DNA of 64,000 bases from NCBI GenBank assembly GCA_023362775.1, contig JALMGJ010000020.1, positions 3,968,001-4,032,000 of the forward strand, written 5' to 3'. Position 1 is the stretch's first letter. The number at the start of each line of letters is the position of its first letter. Source of the stretch: Charina bottae (lineage: Eukaryota; Chordata; Lepidosauria; Squamata; Charinaidae). Of this stretch, positions 44,428 to 55,423 are shown piece by piece. Under the pieces are notes generated by a model, which was not told the DNA's origin, did not search any database, and saw nothing but the letters and a program-made list of their open reading frames with translations. The position numbers and the translations under genes are program-made.

Positions 44428-45060
44428 TGTTGGAATAAATTAAGATCTCTCCCTGCCCTCCATGTTGTCTTCCCCCAGAACAGGTAAAGGAAGCCCAATT
44501 GTTAAAAGGTTACAAAATAGAATTAAGTTTGATAATGCCAGAGATTAAGATGTAAAAGGAAGCCCAACTGCTTAGACAAAGGATTCCCTTCCGATTCAAT
44601 CGGAAACCTTGGAACACAAAAGGTCAACTCATTCACAGAATTTAGCCAGCCATTCAGGTAGATCTTCTTCCCCAGCCAAACAGATCTCCATAATCAAATA
44701 ACAATAGATCCCTTTCCAAGATGCACATTCCAAGTAAGCCACAGCCCGCAGGGAACACAGACAGGAAACACAAACAGCAGGGGGCCCAACCACAGAGCGC
44801 CTCCTCTCTGAAATCCGGCAAATTACACTTCTCTCAAGTTCCTAGGGGGCGGGAACACCTTTGCATAGCAACGACCAAGCTCTCCTATATAAATGGCCTG
44901 TGGGGGAAATACAGGTGTGGCCACCTTCCAACCAGCATACCCTGTACTTTGTACTCTGTATATGCTCTTGGGAAATAAACCAGCAAACCTCTGTTCCAGC
45001 AACTGCCTGCGCCTTTTCATTCTCAGCTCGGGATGAACCTTAGTAAGATTCCTTCTAACA
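44428..45060 (+). mobile_element. Retroviral-type solo LTR
   Basis: A 633-bp segment with TGTTGGAA...TTCTAACA ends (near-perfect inverted termini) and a 4-bp TSD AAGC (44424-44427 and 45061-45064). It has a TATA box (CTATATAAATGG, about 44884) and a poly(A) signal (GGAAATAAACC, about 44971). This U3-R-U5 order in plus orientation suits an endogenous retrovirus or related LTR element. No internal genes nearby. Confidence 0.82.
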
Positions 45061-45514
45061 AAGCAATACAGTCTCCCCCCACACCCTGTTCCTCTGTTTA
45101 CCCCCCCCCCCACTCTTGGAATGGATCATTTTCATATTGAAACTGACAAAATCAGATAAACTGAGAATGCATAACATTTGTAAACCGCTCAGTCGTTGCT
45201 ATACGAGATGGGCGGTGAATAAATATGATGAATAAAATAAAATAAAAAGAAATAAATAAATAAAAAGAAATACTAAGAAATGTTACTTGAACATTTAGCA
45301 AAAATAAATATAATTTATATATCTAAAAACAGTATGTTTCAAAGGAGTTTGGTATACCATATACAGCATGCAAATTTAGAAGTGTTTAAAGTTGATTATC
45401 AGTATATGTCCACAAGTGTACATAATCTCTAAGAATGGAAGTATACATGGCAAATGCTTTTTTCCATAAAAATGAATGCCAGTTACAAATAATGTTGAAA
45501 TATAAACTATTTTT
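45061..45514. other. Non-coding DNA with a LINE tail at 45172-45275
   Basis: GTAAACCGCTCAGTCGTTGC, then GAGATGGGCGGTGAATAAAT, is an L2-like 3' end on the plus strand, followed by A/T-rich simple repeats. Confidence 0.55.
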
Positions 45515-45725
45515 TGTGTGTGCCATTGAGTCAGCATGACTGCCTGGACAAGTCCCTGCAGTTTTCTTGGCAAGATTTCAGAGGTGGTTTGCCATCCTTC
45601 CTAGGGCTGCGAGCGAGTGACTGGCCCAGGGTCCCCCAGATGGCTTTGAGCCTAAGGCGGGACTAGAACTCACCGTCTTCCAGTTTCTATCCTGGTGCCT
45701 TAACCACTAGACCAAACTGGCTCAT
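45515..45725 (-). mobile_element. tRNA-headed Sauria-type SINE
   Basis: The reverse complement reads GAGCCAGTTTGGTCTAGTGG (tRNA head), GAGTTCTAGTCCCGCC (B box), GGCCAGTCACTCG, a GCAAACCACCTCTGAAATC-like part, CTTGCCAAGAAAACTGCAGG and a BovB-like TGACTCAATGG end. Transcribed by pol III if active. Confidence 0.85.
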
Positions 45726-46902
45726 CAAAACTTATATGTAGGGAAAGGTTAACCACACTTTCCTACTTGTCCAATCTTTTCTGCAAATGCAGTACTAAGA
45801 AAACCCTGTTTACCTTGAGATATATAGTCCTGCTTTTAATCACACAAAGTAGTCTTATATTTTATCATGTGAACATACACCTTTTGTTAAAGAACTAAAT
45901 ATCTTTCACTGAGGACTTGAATAGCAATACTATTTAGGCTGCAATGCAATTACCTGCTTTCTTGGAAAAAAACCCAAAATGAATTAAGCAAAACTTATAT
46001 TTGAAAAACACATATATCAGATTGCACCATTAGAAGCGATAATAAAGATGTCTTTTTCTAAAAAAAAAAAAAAGCCAGATATGGTTTTCTGAATAGTTTC
46101 ATCCAACTCTAATTTCTCTTCTTTGGACATTTTCTGAAAACATCCTAAAACATGTTCATACTGGAAATCTTCTCCACTGAGGCTGGTAGTTGAAAATAAA
46201 ACAATTAGGTATTCGACTTTCAAAACGGGGCTAGTAAAATCTGTAGTTCAGTGGGCCAGTGTAGCTCCTGAAAACCATAGGCCTCTGGAAAACAGAATGA
46301 TAACCCCCACTGACACGATGAATAAGATGCATTCCGTTTCTAATGGCTTTTGTGATTTTGCTTCTCTGAGCTGCACACTACGTGAAGCACTGTGTGTCTT
46401 GGAGTACTTGAAACCAAGCACTGCCATTATTACTCAACATTAGCTCCAGCTGATGATCCGATGACTGAAGGCTGATTGGCAAGATGCAAATTCCACTTTC
46501 TAGCCTTATTCTAATAAGCAGAAAAGCCAAGGGCCTGTCACTCAACAATTCAAAGCTTGTATAAATCAGGATAATCATTTTATGAAACTAAGCTGGATGC
46601 AGTTATTATCAGAAGGAAGTACTTAGTTTGTACGGGAACATTTGCTTGAAGAAAGAAAGAAAGTAAATGATCTTATTTTTAAGGACAAGATTCATTCAAT
46701 AAAAAAAAGTGTGGGGGGGGGAACTAAAGCAGCTCTCTAGGAAAAAGACCAGGAATTTTTTGCTTGCTTCAAAGGGAGGTTGCATGACATGAAAAATGTC
46801 TTTCTCCCCTTCTCTAAAAGCACTAAAAATGCTTTTTTTAAAAATGTTCCCCTGCAAAGCTTAAAGAAATAAGTTCTTATCTGTCATTTTGAATCTATAG
46901 AG
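45726..46902. other. Intronic-type DNA, nothing recognised
   Basis: One minus-strand open frame (46017..46223) was considered as an exon and rejected because it lacks a donor site. Confidence 0.4.
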
Positions 46903-47134
46903 CAGGGCTTTCCAAAGTTTTCCCGCGGAGACACACCAACCGCCGTTGGTGTGTCGCCGCGGGAAAACCCGGAAGTGCCGCCATTGCGGCAGCGCGCAAA
47001 AACCCGGAAGCGCTGCTGCCTCTTTCGGTTTTTGCGAGCCGCCATGGCTGCGGCACTTTCGGATTTTCGCGCGCCACTCTGGGCCTCGCAGGCGACACAC
47101 TTTTGTGTCACGACACACAGTTTGGAAAGCTCTG
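46903..47134. mobile_element. hAT-type MITE, copy 6
   Basis: CAGGGCTTTCCAAAG at the left and CAGTTTGGAAAGCTCTG at the right, with a 7/8 TSD CTATAGAG (46895-46902) and CTACAGAG (47135-47142). The core shares ACCCGGAAGTGCCG and GCGGCAGCGCGCAAAAACCC with copy 5. Confidence 0.9.
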
Positions 47135-47976
47135 CTACAGAGGTTCATGAACCTTTTTGTTTAGAGGCTCCTCATTTTGTATTATGATGCTATAATTAAC
47201 AGTAATATATTATTCTTTCAATTGTTTTAGTCTACTTCAGTTCTGTACTTAGTTATAAACTCAAAATAAATAGAGCGATTACTATTACTTCTCACAACAT
47301 TAGAACTCAGAATCACCCATTCAAATTAAATGAGGAGATTCAGGATCAATAAAAGGAAGTCTTTTTTCACAAGGCACAATTAAGCCATGGAATTTGCAAC
47401 CATCAAATGTGATGATGCATACACAATATTTATGGTTTTAAAAGGGACTGAATAAATCCACGGAACTGAATAAATTAAAGGTTATCACTTCTCATGGCTG
47501 CCTGATACTTGAGGAATAGTATCTATTTGTAACTTGTAGTGGGGATGGCTTAGAATTCCACTATGAATGGGCCAATTCCTGGAACAAAAAGACATCTAGA
47601 TTGTGGAGTTCTTGCTGCTCTCTAAGATGCTTTATTACCTGACCAGGTGCTAACTTGAACCAAGTTCAGAGAGCAGCAAGAACTCCACAGTTCAACCCTG
47701 AGCTACATATATTCTCTTCTACTGACATCTAGCTTCCCTGATTTGAGTATTTTGGTAGCTAGAAGACAACCGTCTGAGTCTTCTGAATTAGGTTTATGTG
47801 AGTAAGTGAGAAAGAGCAAGTTTGTGGCAAGCTTTCCTTTGAGATGGTTTCAGGTATTTGTGAAAGGAAGCTAACTGGGATGTAACAGTAGAAAAATGCA
47901 ATTATCCCAGCCTAGGAAATGTTGAACATGGTCAAGAAAGCTCGATGTTTTTAGGGAGTGCTTATTTCAACATTAG
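47135..47976. other. Non-coding DNA containing a PLE-like hairpin at 47602-47689
   Basis: Perfect 21-bp inverted arms, outer end TGTGGAGTTCTTGCTGCTCT, at 47602-47622 and 47669-47689, with TTATTACCTGACCAGGTGC between them. The arms plus the ACCTGACCAGGT centre resemble the terminus of a second PLE family common in squamates. No ORF. Confidence 0.5.
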
Positions 47977-48213
47977 AGAGCCAGTTTGGTGTTGTGGTTA
48001 AGGCTAGAAACCGGGAGATCTTGAGTTCTAGTCCCACCTTAGGCACAAAGCCAGCTAGGTGACCTTGGGCCAGTCAGTCTCTCTGAGCCGTAGGAAGAAG
48101 GCAATGGCAAACCACTTCCGAAAAACCTTGCCAAGAAAAATGTCTATGAAGGTTCTCAGTCATCCAGGTGGAATTGTCTGTAGCTTGAATCATGTCAACT
48201 GGATTTCTATTTT

Positions 48214-48262
48214 CTCAGTGGAAACGTTTCGCTCCTTATCCAAGGAGCTTCTTCAGTCTGAG
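48214..48262 (-). ncRNA. Hammerhead-like motif, PLE copy 2 left arm
   Basis: Same arrangement as at 21548, with perfect stem II GCTCCTT/AAGGAGC and outer CTCAG/CTGAG arms. Confidence 0.5.
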
Positions 48263-48470
48263 CAAAGTTAGTAAGGGAATCCTTAAATATGTTTCTAGGT
48301 GGCTGTGTGACCTTACACCTGGGGCTAGGTCATGGTTATTTTGAGATGTTATTTCTAAGTCCCTTTATCATCTAAAGGAGGATCGTTAAGATCACCATGC
48401 TGCTGTTGAGCTTGCGAAATGGTCTTAATCTTCCTAGGCACAGAAGACAAAGCAGGGAGGAAAATAGGGG

Positions 48471-48872
48471 AAAGTTTATGCAATCCAGTGCAGTGAGGAG
48501 TGCTCTGAACTCTACATTGGAGAAACCAAACAACCTTTGTACAGGATGATGGCCCAACACAGGAGAAGTAACACCACAGGACCAGAGTCAGCAGTTTATC
48601 ATCATCTAAAGGAAAAAGGACACTCATTTGAGGACATTAATGTTCACATTTTAGACAGAGAAGATAGGTGGTTTGAGAGAGGGGTCAATGAATCCATTTA
48701 TGCCAACTTGGAAAATCCTTCCTTGAATAGAGGTGGGGGCCTCAGGCACAATCTTTCCCCTATTTTCCTCCCTGCTTTGTCTTCTGTGCCTAGGAAGATT
48801 AAGACCATTTCGCAAGCTCAACAGCAGCATGGTGATCTTAACGATCCTCCTTTAGATGATAAAGGGACTTAG
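48471..48872 (+). pseudogene. PLE GIY-YIG endonuclease fragment
   Basis: Codes for LYIGETKQPLYRMMAQHRRS, SAVYHHLKEKGHSFEDINVH and KESIY-equivalent NESIYANLENPSLN (the catalytic Glu is retained), ending LNDPPLDDKGT. It lacks the whole RT. A frameshift or truncation lies at the left junction, so it is a dead fragment. About 95% like the intact copy by eye. Confidence 0.88.
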
Positions 48873-48964
48873 AAATAACATCTCAAAATAACCATGACCT
48901 AGCTCCAGGTGTAAGGTCACACAGCCACCTAGAAACATATTTAAGGATTCCCTTACTAACTTTG

Positions 48965-49013
48965 CTCAGACTGAAGAAGCTCCTTGGATAAGGAGCGAAA
49001 CGTTTCCACTGAG
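48965..49013 (+). ncRNA. Hammerhead-like motif, PLE copy 2 right arm
   Basis: Sense orientation: CTCAG, CTGAAGA, A, GCTCCTT-GGAT-AAGGAGC, GAAACGTTTCC, ACTGAG. Confidence 0.5.
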
Positions 49014-49126
49014 AAAATAGAAATCCAGTTGACATGATTCAAGCTACAGACTTGCCAAGAAAACTGCAGGGTCTTGTCCAGGCAGTCTCCGAGAATCGGA
49101 CACGACTGAACGGATTAAAAAAAAAA

Positions 49127-49577
49127 TCAACATTAAGGAAAACAAGCAAAACTTGCATACAGGTGCAATTTCTGCCCTGGGAAGCATTGTAACTAACCCA
49201 TCTACATGTTTGAACTTCGTATATATTTCATTTCCTTGTACGTTTAAGACCATTTGTTATGGTATGAATAAAGTCTACTGTAAAAATATTTATTAGGAAT
49301 ACTTGTATAAGCTTTGGAATGACAGAAAACAGGAATATTATGCAACCCTCATATTTCTTCTATGGGTCTGTTTTTGTTAACTTCATTAATTTCAATGATA
49401 GCAAGAACATTTTATGATTTGTTTCTTTTTCACCTCTCAGACCTGTTCTACATACAATAAAGTGGTAGAACTATATCCAATTAGATCTCTAAAATTCTTA
49501 ATAAATCCAGCACTGCAGGCAAATGGCCTTGCTAAAACCTTTGTCCCTGATAACTCCAGTGTCAAGTAAGACCTTAC
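49127..49577. other. Intron sequence downstream of the SPAG16 exon
   Basis: Starts with the SINE TSD. No further exon recognised to the left of 49578 in this window. Confidence 0.5.
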
Positions 49578-49704
49578 CAGAAGGATCAAAAGCCACATGA
49601 TTGCCAGGGTGTGGACCAGCATCAATTGAGACCATTGGGACTCCCCTCCGAATGTCCCACAGTTTCAATACACCATAAGAATCACAGGAAACAATTGTAT
49701 CTCC
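49578..49704 (-). CDS. SPAG16: SPAG16 (PF20) internal coding exon, WD40 repeat
   Basis: On the minus strand, a pyrimidine tract and TTTTACAG precede the exon and G|GTAAGG follows it, giving 127 bp: 42 codons plus one base (phase 0 in, phase 1 out). The peptide reads GDTIVSCDSYGVLKLWDIRR, then GVPMVSIDAGPHPGNHVAFD and PSG. KLWD is the WD40 signature. The SIDxGPxPGNxVxFDxSG continuation is what I recall of SPAG16/PF20, roughly residues 545-587 of the about 631-residue human protein. SPAG16 is a structural protein of the axonemal central apparatus, needed for ciliary and sperm motility. The gene runs right to left here. Neighbouring exons were not found, in line with the very long 3' introns known for this gene. 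Another WD40 paralogue is possible but less likely. Confidence 0.85.
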
Positions 49705-51075
49705 CTGTAAAAGAGGGGAGGGAGAGAAAAAATGTGATTGTAATATAAAGGAAGGCATATTAAAAATTCAAATGTCTTCATATAGGTGTCTGCAGGGGGC
49801 AATGACTAAATATGCTTCACAGCAACACATATCCCACAATTTACATACTTGCATCCAACATAGGAGCACAAGTACAAACAGATCTGCACTGTGAGTTCAT
49901 CATACCTATGCCATTGTTTTCTTTATCGCTAAGGTTAGCTGTGAACACCTATCAGTCTTCATAAACATCCCATCTGCTTTAAAGTTCTGCTTTAAGAAAG
50001 CATATCTAATGCATTTGTCAAAAATTGTATTTCAGAGGAAAACCAGATTTGTCATTCTAATTGGAACAGAAATGAAAAACAAGTGCTATATAGTTTTAAT
50101 AACATACAGTTAGCACTAGACTTCAATGATGTGACAATATTGACACTAAACAATAAAAGAATTCAAAGTTTTTAGTCTATTTCTACAGATTGGGATAATA
50201 ACTGTTTCCATGGTGAGATAAGCTTCTTTTTCATGACTAACCCAATCCGTCAACTAGGGCCTCAGAAGAAAAGAAAGGTTTGATTCTTACATATTCTCCA
50301 TCACCTTTGTGCTGCTTCTGCTAAGAGAAAATTTAGAAATCATTCTCTTAAACGTTTAATTCTGAATCTCACTGTATGGCTGTGTAAATCTTTTGAAAGA
50401 AGTACTTGACACACACTGGAGAATGTTCAAAATACCTCTCTATGAATCAGTAAAGAATCTGCATTTTCTGCCAAGCTCACATGGCTGCTTCATAACCTGC
50501 TTCTGGCTGTCTCTGCATGTACGTAGGTCCATACACAGCCACTTTGTTCTGCTTCTCTCCTAACAGGAGATAGCACCCACATCCTGTTCCGTCTCACTCT
50601 CATCTTTATAAATAAACCCTCGTTCTCAAACAGATCACATAGTCATAGGAAGAAAGGCTTTCAGTTGCATCACTGATAGCCTCATGCACCTCTCCTGCTC
50701 ATTCTTCAAAGATTTGTTTTCCTCCCACCCATTATTTTTTCTTCATATTCTACTGTCATATCAAACGGTCTCAGTGCAGCTCCCCATCCCTGCCTTAAAC
50801 AGGAACTTTAGTATTTTGGAGCACAGTATATTGATGAAAATCTTTCTTATAAGAAGGGGGACATCATTTATCAGAGCAAGGTCATTATTAGGGCAGGATA
50901 TAATAACAAAAGACTGAAGTATATTTCAGCTTCTTTTCAGGGTTTCAACCAATAAAATAAACTTTGGGAATTCTAGAGAACTTTTTTTATTCCATACTCT
51001 ACTGTGCTGCGTAGTCAAAGGTTGGATGCTGATCTGAACCTTTTAATTCTATAGGAAAGATAGTTTGACTTTTCT
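49705..51075. other. Intron sequence upstream of the SPAG16 exon
   Basis: AT-rich, no further exon or bounded repeat recognised. Confidence 0.45.
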
Positions 51076-51322
51076 GTTGTGGCACCTGCCCTCCGGAATA
51101 TCAGACTGGCCCCGTCCCTGCTGGCCTTTCACCAGGCCCTGAAGGGTTGATTCTGGGCCCCCCAGTGCGTCTCTTGGTTATGTTGGCTATTGATTATGGT
51201 TTATAGTTTCCCGGCTGCTGTGGGTTTCATCTTTTTATACGTTTTTATCATTTTAATATTGTAATCTGCCTAGAGTCGAATATTTGAGATGGACAGCTAT
51301 ATACATCCAATCAATAAATAAG
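51076..51322 (+). mobile_element. L2-like LINE 3' end
   Basis: CCGTCCCTGCTGGCCTTTCA (the PSLLAFHQALK-type C terminus), then GTAATCTGCCTAGAGTCGAA, GAGATGGACAGCTATATACA and CAATCAATAAATAAG. 5'-truncated copy related to 61862..63030. Confidence 0.8.
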
Positions 51323-51504
51323 ATTGGTAGAAGAATACAATACAAGGAGGACAGTGGTTTGGAAATCTCATGAAATGTGTCTTTCTGTCTTTGCTTTACA
51401 ACTTACTTTTAGCTTACTATAAATTTGGAAGGGTTTTTTTTTCTTGCCCCAATTTTCCATTCTCCCCCATTCTCAAAAGAAGTTAACATTTTGTGGCTTA
51501 ACTC

Positions 51505-51735
51505 CCTTCAGGCAAAGATAAAATCTCCTTTGAGACAAGCTTTACTCCTGGTGACTTCATGGACATATCCAACAATATAGATGAACTTCACCTTTGCCTC
51601 TGTTTTCTTGACGTCCTAGGATAGCCAACAGTTCTAGAATTTCCGGATAGTCTCCCATCCAAGTACTAACCCTGTACAACCCCACTTTGTTTTTTGAGAT
51701 GAACCAATGTTAACCACAGAGAGTACCTAGACGCA
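51505..51735 (-). mobile_element. 5S-rRNA-derived SINE
   Basis: AGTCTCCCATCCAAGTACTA (51648-51667) is the exact complement of the 5S rRNA intermediate element/C box (TAGTACTTGGATGGGAGACT). The other end, CTGGTGACTTCATGGACATA, is the complement of an RTE-like 3' tail. Reads on the minus strand. Confidence 0.82.
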
Positions 51736-52017
51736 AAGAAGCTGAGTTCACATGTTGTGATATATATCAAGAACATTCTTTAGCTCATTTTCTTTTTAAT
51801 TTATATTGTAGACCCTACTCTTGCTATTAGAAATTCTGAAAATGTTGCCTTTTCTTTTATAGTAGCTGACATATTGTTACATGTGGATGATGCCTCATGT
51901 TTTATAGATATGCCAGAAGCCTTTTCCATGATCTCATTTCTTTAACAGAAGATTTTGGTATCATTTTTGGTCTCTCTATAAATTGGAGTAAATCAGTAAA
52001 TTGAATGCTATTATCAG

Positions 52018-52140
52018 GTGACGGACTCAACCATTGGGGAGCTGGGGATGGTGACGGCCGACAGAAAGCTCTGGTGTGGACTGGTCCATGAAGTCACGAA
52101 GAGTCGGAAACGACTGAACGAATAAACAACAACAAAATCA
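52018..52140 (+). mobile_element. 3' end of the RTE family of 3703..6931
   Basis: GGTGACGGCCGACAGAAAGC, then CTGGTCCATGAAGTCACGAA and ACGACTGAACGAATAAACAA, nearly identical to the 3' end of the intact RTE. 5'-truncated to about 120 bp and recent by similarity. TSD not evident. Confidence 0.85.
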
Positions 52141-52906
52141 TTTAGTAATAAACCTGCTATGTTTAGGGTTTGGGGTTTGAGACTGTATCCAGATATTTTA
52201 CTTTATCTTGTAAACTTATCTCCTGTTTTGGCGCCACACCAACAAATTCTATGAGTATTTTGGTAACGTAAGTGTGCTGAAATGAATCAAACTCAGAAAT
52301 TGGTTTATATACTGTAATTGAAGAGGCATTTCTACTTGCATTCCTTCATATTATTTCAAGTTAATAGTTTCATGAACCCACTAGAAAGTCATGTTATACA
52401 TATAAATAAATACAAATAAAGTCATGTTATAGATACATATAAATAAATACAAATAAACTATTGGGCAATCTTCTTCAACAGGTTTCTTGAGACACTGAGA
52501 TTTATTATCTAGTATTCCTAAACTAGTACTGTATCTTATCTTTATTAGATTATGTGCCATGAAGTCGTTGATGCTTAGCAACCACATAGATTTTCTCCAT
52601 GAATCTTTATTAGAAGTTCAACCTAATACACATGTAACTGATATTAGCACTAACCTTTGAAATACTGGGCTTGAATATCCTATTTTTTGTAAACTGATAG
52701 CAGATTGTTTTGAAGTGTGAAATTAGCTTCTTTTTTATGTTAATATGAGACTAAGTCAATAAAATATTTATTCCATATCTATTGGATAAATTATACCTGG
52801 ACTAGAGGATTATTGAACTATAATGTTTTCTATGAAAATTTAATCTTTTTTTTGACACAGCAGCAAGCAAGAGTACTTTTGAACAATTTCATCTAATTTC
52901 TTTGAG

Positions 52907-52986
<80 letters not shown>

Positions 52987-53794
52987 ATATTCTATCCAGA
53001 CATTCTTTTCTTTTTCTTTCTAACTTCCTTTTGTATATTGAGTTATCATCTACTAGTGGAGCACACGCTCCCCCCACTATTTTGAATGCTGCACCCTTCC
53101 TTGTTCCTCAGTGCCTGTCACCATCTACTCATTCAGAGCAAATTTCTCTCTGCACCTTTATTCAAGAGGAAGAGATTACTCGTGGCTTTCTTACTTTTTT
53201 TTAGCTAGCAGAATGGCTGAAAGGCTGGTAGGCTAAATTCCCTGTCAGAATGGGACTCTTGATTTCAGAAGAAAGTACAAGTCAATGATTATGTAAATGA
53301 AGGTTAAGAAGCTAATTGAGAGAATGGGAGAAAGGGAAAATCCTGCAGGCTTAATTCACTGCTAATCCTCCAGGCAGGAATACATATCCAGACAGACACA
53401 ATACCAGGAAACAAAATAAGACTAACTGTACAAAGAAACCACTGTGATCACTCCATAATATAAGTAAAGAAAAAGATCCTAATTTACATATACTGTATAT
53501 ACTCGCAGATAAGTCAAGAATTTTAGGTTCAGGCTTAGATTTGATTCATTCTTTTATATTTGAATTATTGGGTTATATGCTCTCCCTTCACTACAAAAGC
53601 ACATGGTTTGGCAATATCTGAATAGTAATGAAATTGACAGTTGTATTTATTGTTCCTATCATATTATTAACATCATCATTATTCCATTTTTTGTTTGTTT
53701 GAGAGTTCAGTAAGAAAACCACCACATTAGCATCTCCTTTTGGAGTCCCCTTCAAATTGTGGTTATCTCTTCTACTGAGAGATGCAGGAAATGG
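52141..53794. other. Intronic-type DNA with (CTAT)n at 52908-52986
   Basis: The tetranucleotide microsatellite CTAT runs about 80 bp with one CTA interruption near 52944. At 53487-53550 TACTGTATATACTCGCAGAT resembles the end of a common squamate DNA-transposon MITE. No gene. Confidence 0.55.
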
Positions 53795-55405
53795 AGTACT
53801 TCCAGTGAGCCACTATGGCGAACTGATGTTCCTCTAGAATAGAGGAACACATTACCAAAAACAGCACTCGAATGAGGGATTCGGGCTGCCAAAATTTCTC
53901 TGGAGCAAGGAGAGATCACAAGATTACCCATATGTACTCCGCAGAGATATTTTTTTGTGAGCAGATGGCAGGAATTGTGTTTTTGCGGTTAGCTTGTGAT
54001 CGGCTGGGAGTCGGGGGATTTCATTGTGCTCATAGCCGCTAATGTCACCTATGTGGACTTTAAGTTCGACAAAGGCTCATCTCTTAATCACCTTGGATTT
54101 AATTTTTTTCTTTGGCTGTTTTTTTGTAAAGATTGAGAACCTTCAGGCTGGCAAGTTTTATTGAAATCATGAGGTGAGTCTCCTTCAATCCTTTAAAAAG
54201 TTTAATTACAAATTTAAAGATTTGTAACAAACATTTTCTTTGGAATATGCAGTAAAAGGATGATTATTGTTGGCTTTAGAAAGTTTTAAATGGACTAAGA
54301 CAGATTTGATTTAAGACTTTGAAGCTAATTGAAAGGATCCTTTCTCGTGGGAAAATCTCCTTGTTTATACTTTGAAACTGATAAGACAACTCTGAAGGTT
54401 GGACACTGGAGAGCACCAAAAGTTTGATGAATGGGTGCAGGAAGTCTTAGAACTATTTAACTTTATAGTAGAATGAGAAGGTGTTATTGAAGAGGAACAA
54501 GCCCCACTGAATAAAACTGAAATTGACTTACAGATGGATTTAAAAATGATAACCGACAAGAAAGAGATGGAAATAATGGATTTACAAATGAAATTGGATG
54601 ATGATTTATAAATTTAAAAAGATATACAAATAATAAATCAGAAGAGTGATGTGGATTATTTTCTTATATTGGATTCACAAAAGGGATTTGCTGGAGTTGC
54701 CACACTGGAATTACAAAAGGGGCCTGACAAAGATGACAAGAATTTTGAGAGAAGAGACAAAGAGAGTATGAGAAAGCAGATGTTAGAACTTTCTTCGAGG
54801 AATTTAAAGATCGCTGGGAGAAAGAAGAAAGAATACAAAATCAGTTTATTTGATCAAGGTTAAAATAATGGGTTGTTATTTCTGGTGGTGTTTAATGGTT
54901 TTTTGATTGGGACTGGATGATGATGGTTATTTTTGGTAATGTTTAATTGTTTTTTGACCGGGACTGGATTTTGACTATTTGAAAAGAGGAAATAGGGGGA
55001 TCTGTTTAAATAGAAATGGAGATATAAATATAAAAGGAAGGATTCAAATAGGGTGTAATAGATATACAGTAGTTTGTAATATACTATATGTTGTTATTTC
55101 TGATAACCCTTACTGGACTTTTGCTAATTAATATGGAGAGATGAGGGTTTAGAGATGGGCTTATAGAGAATGGGGTGAGGTATGGAATGAAGAAGTGTTT
55201 GGTTATATTTTAAGAGATAGTGATAAGTTGTTAATATTGATTATGCTTGGGATGAAGGGGGAGGTTTCTTTTTCTGTCTTTTTCTTTCCTTTTTTTCTTT
55301 TTTCTTTTTCTGCACTTAATTTTTTTAAATGTATCTCTGTACCATGTAGTTGTATTAGTTGTATCTGTATAATATAATATTCAATAAAATTATTGGAAAA
55401 AACGA
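53795..55405 (+). mobile_element. 1.6-kb L1-type element with no recognisable ORF2, 18-bp TSD
   Basis: An exact 18-bp direct repeat GAGAGATGCAGGAAATGG lies at 53777-53794 and 55406-55423. The 3' end is AATAAAATTATTGGAAAAAA, a LINE-1 style poly(A) terminus. The 5' part has ATGGCGAACTGATG, similar to the ATGGCGGACTGAAC seen at 63574. A lysine/glutamate-rich ORF1-like remnant follows (54530-54863, with stops; longest open piece 70 codons), then a long 3' UTR. No RT or endonuclease is visible. I infer mobilisation in trans by L1. Confidence 0.75.
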
Positions 55406-55423
55406 GAGAGATGCAGGAAATGG

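Larger units (their letters stand above)
48140..49050 (+). mobile_element. Penelope-like element, head-to-head truncated copy
   Basis: A 13-bp TSD CTTGCCAAGAAAA (48127-48139 and 49051-49063). The left 330 bp (48140-48470) is the reverse complement of the PLE 3' end, including the last codons of the ORF. The right 580 bp is a sense copy of the GIY-YIG domain, stop codon and terminus. The two 3' ends therefore face outward around a junction near 48470. The left arm has the long tail (TGTCTATGAAGG...), the right arm the short one. Confidence 0.9.
47977..49126 (+). mobile_element. Sauria-type SINE interrupted by a PLE
   Basis: TSD TCAACATTA (47967-47975 and 49127-49135). Head GAGCCAGTTTGGTGTTGTGG, B box GAGTTCTAGTCCCACC, middle GGCAATGGCAAACCACTTCC. 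After the PLE the SINE resumes at CTGCAGGGTCTTGTCCAGGC and ends GAATCGGACACGACTGAACG then poly(A). The 3' end is shared with BovB, so BovB-type machinery is the inferred driver. Confidence 0.9.

Noticed and set aside
46017..46223. Minus-strand 68-codon frame with an AG before SGEDFQYEHVLG, possible exon
   Set aside because: No GT donor follows the coding-looking part, which runs into a poly-T tract, and no homology was recognised.
52908..52986. CRISPR-like regular repeats
   Set aside because: A plain CTAT tetranucleotide microsatellite in a vertebrate intron; (GATA)n at 59608 and (CCAT)n at 63047 are likewise simple repeats.
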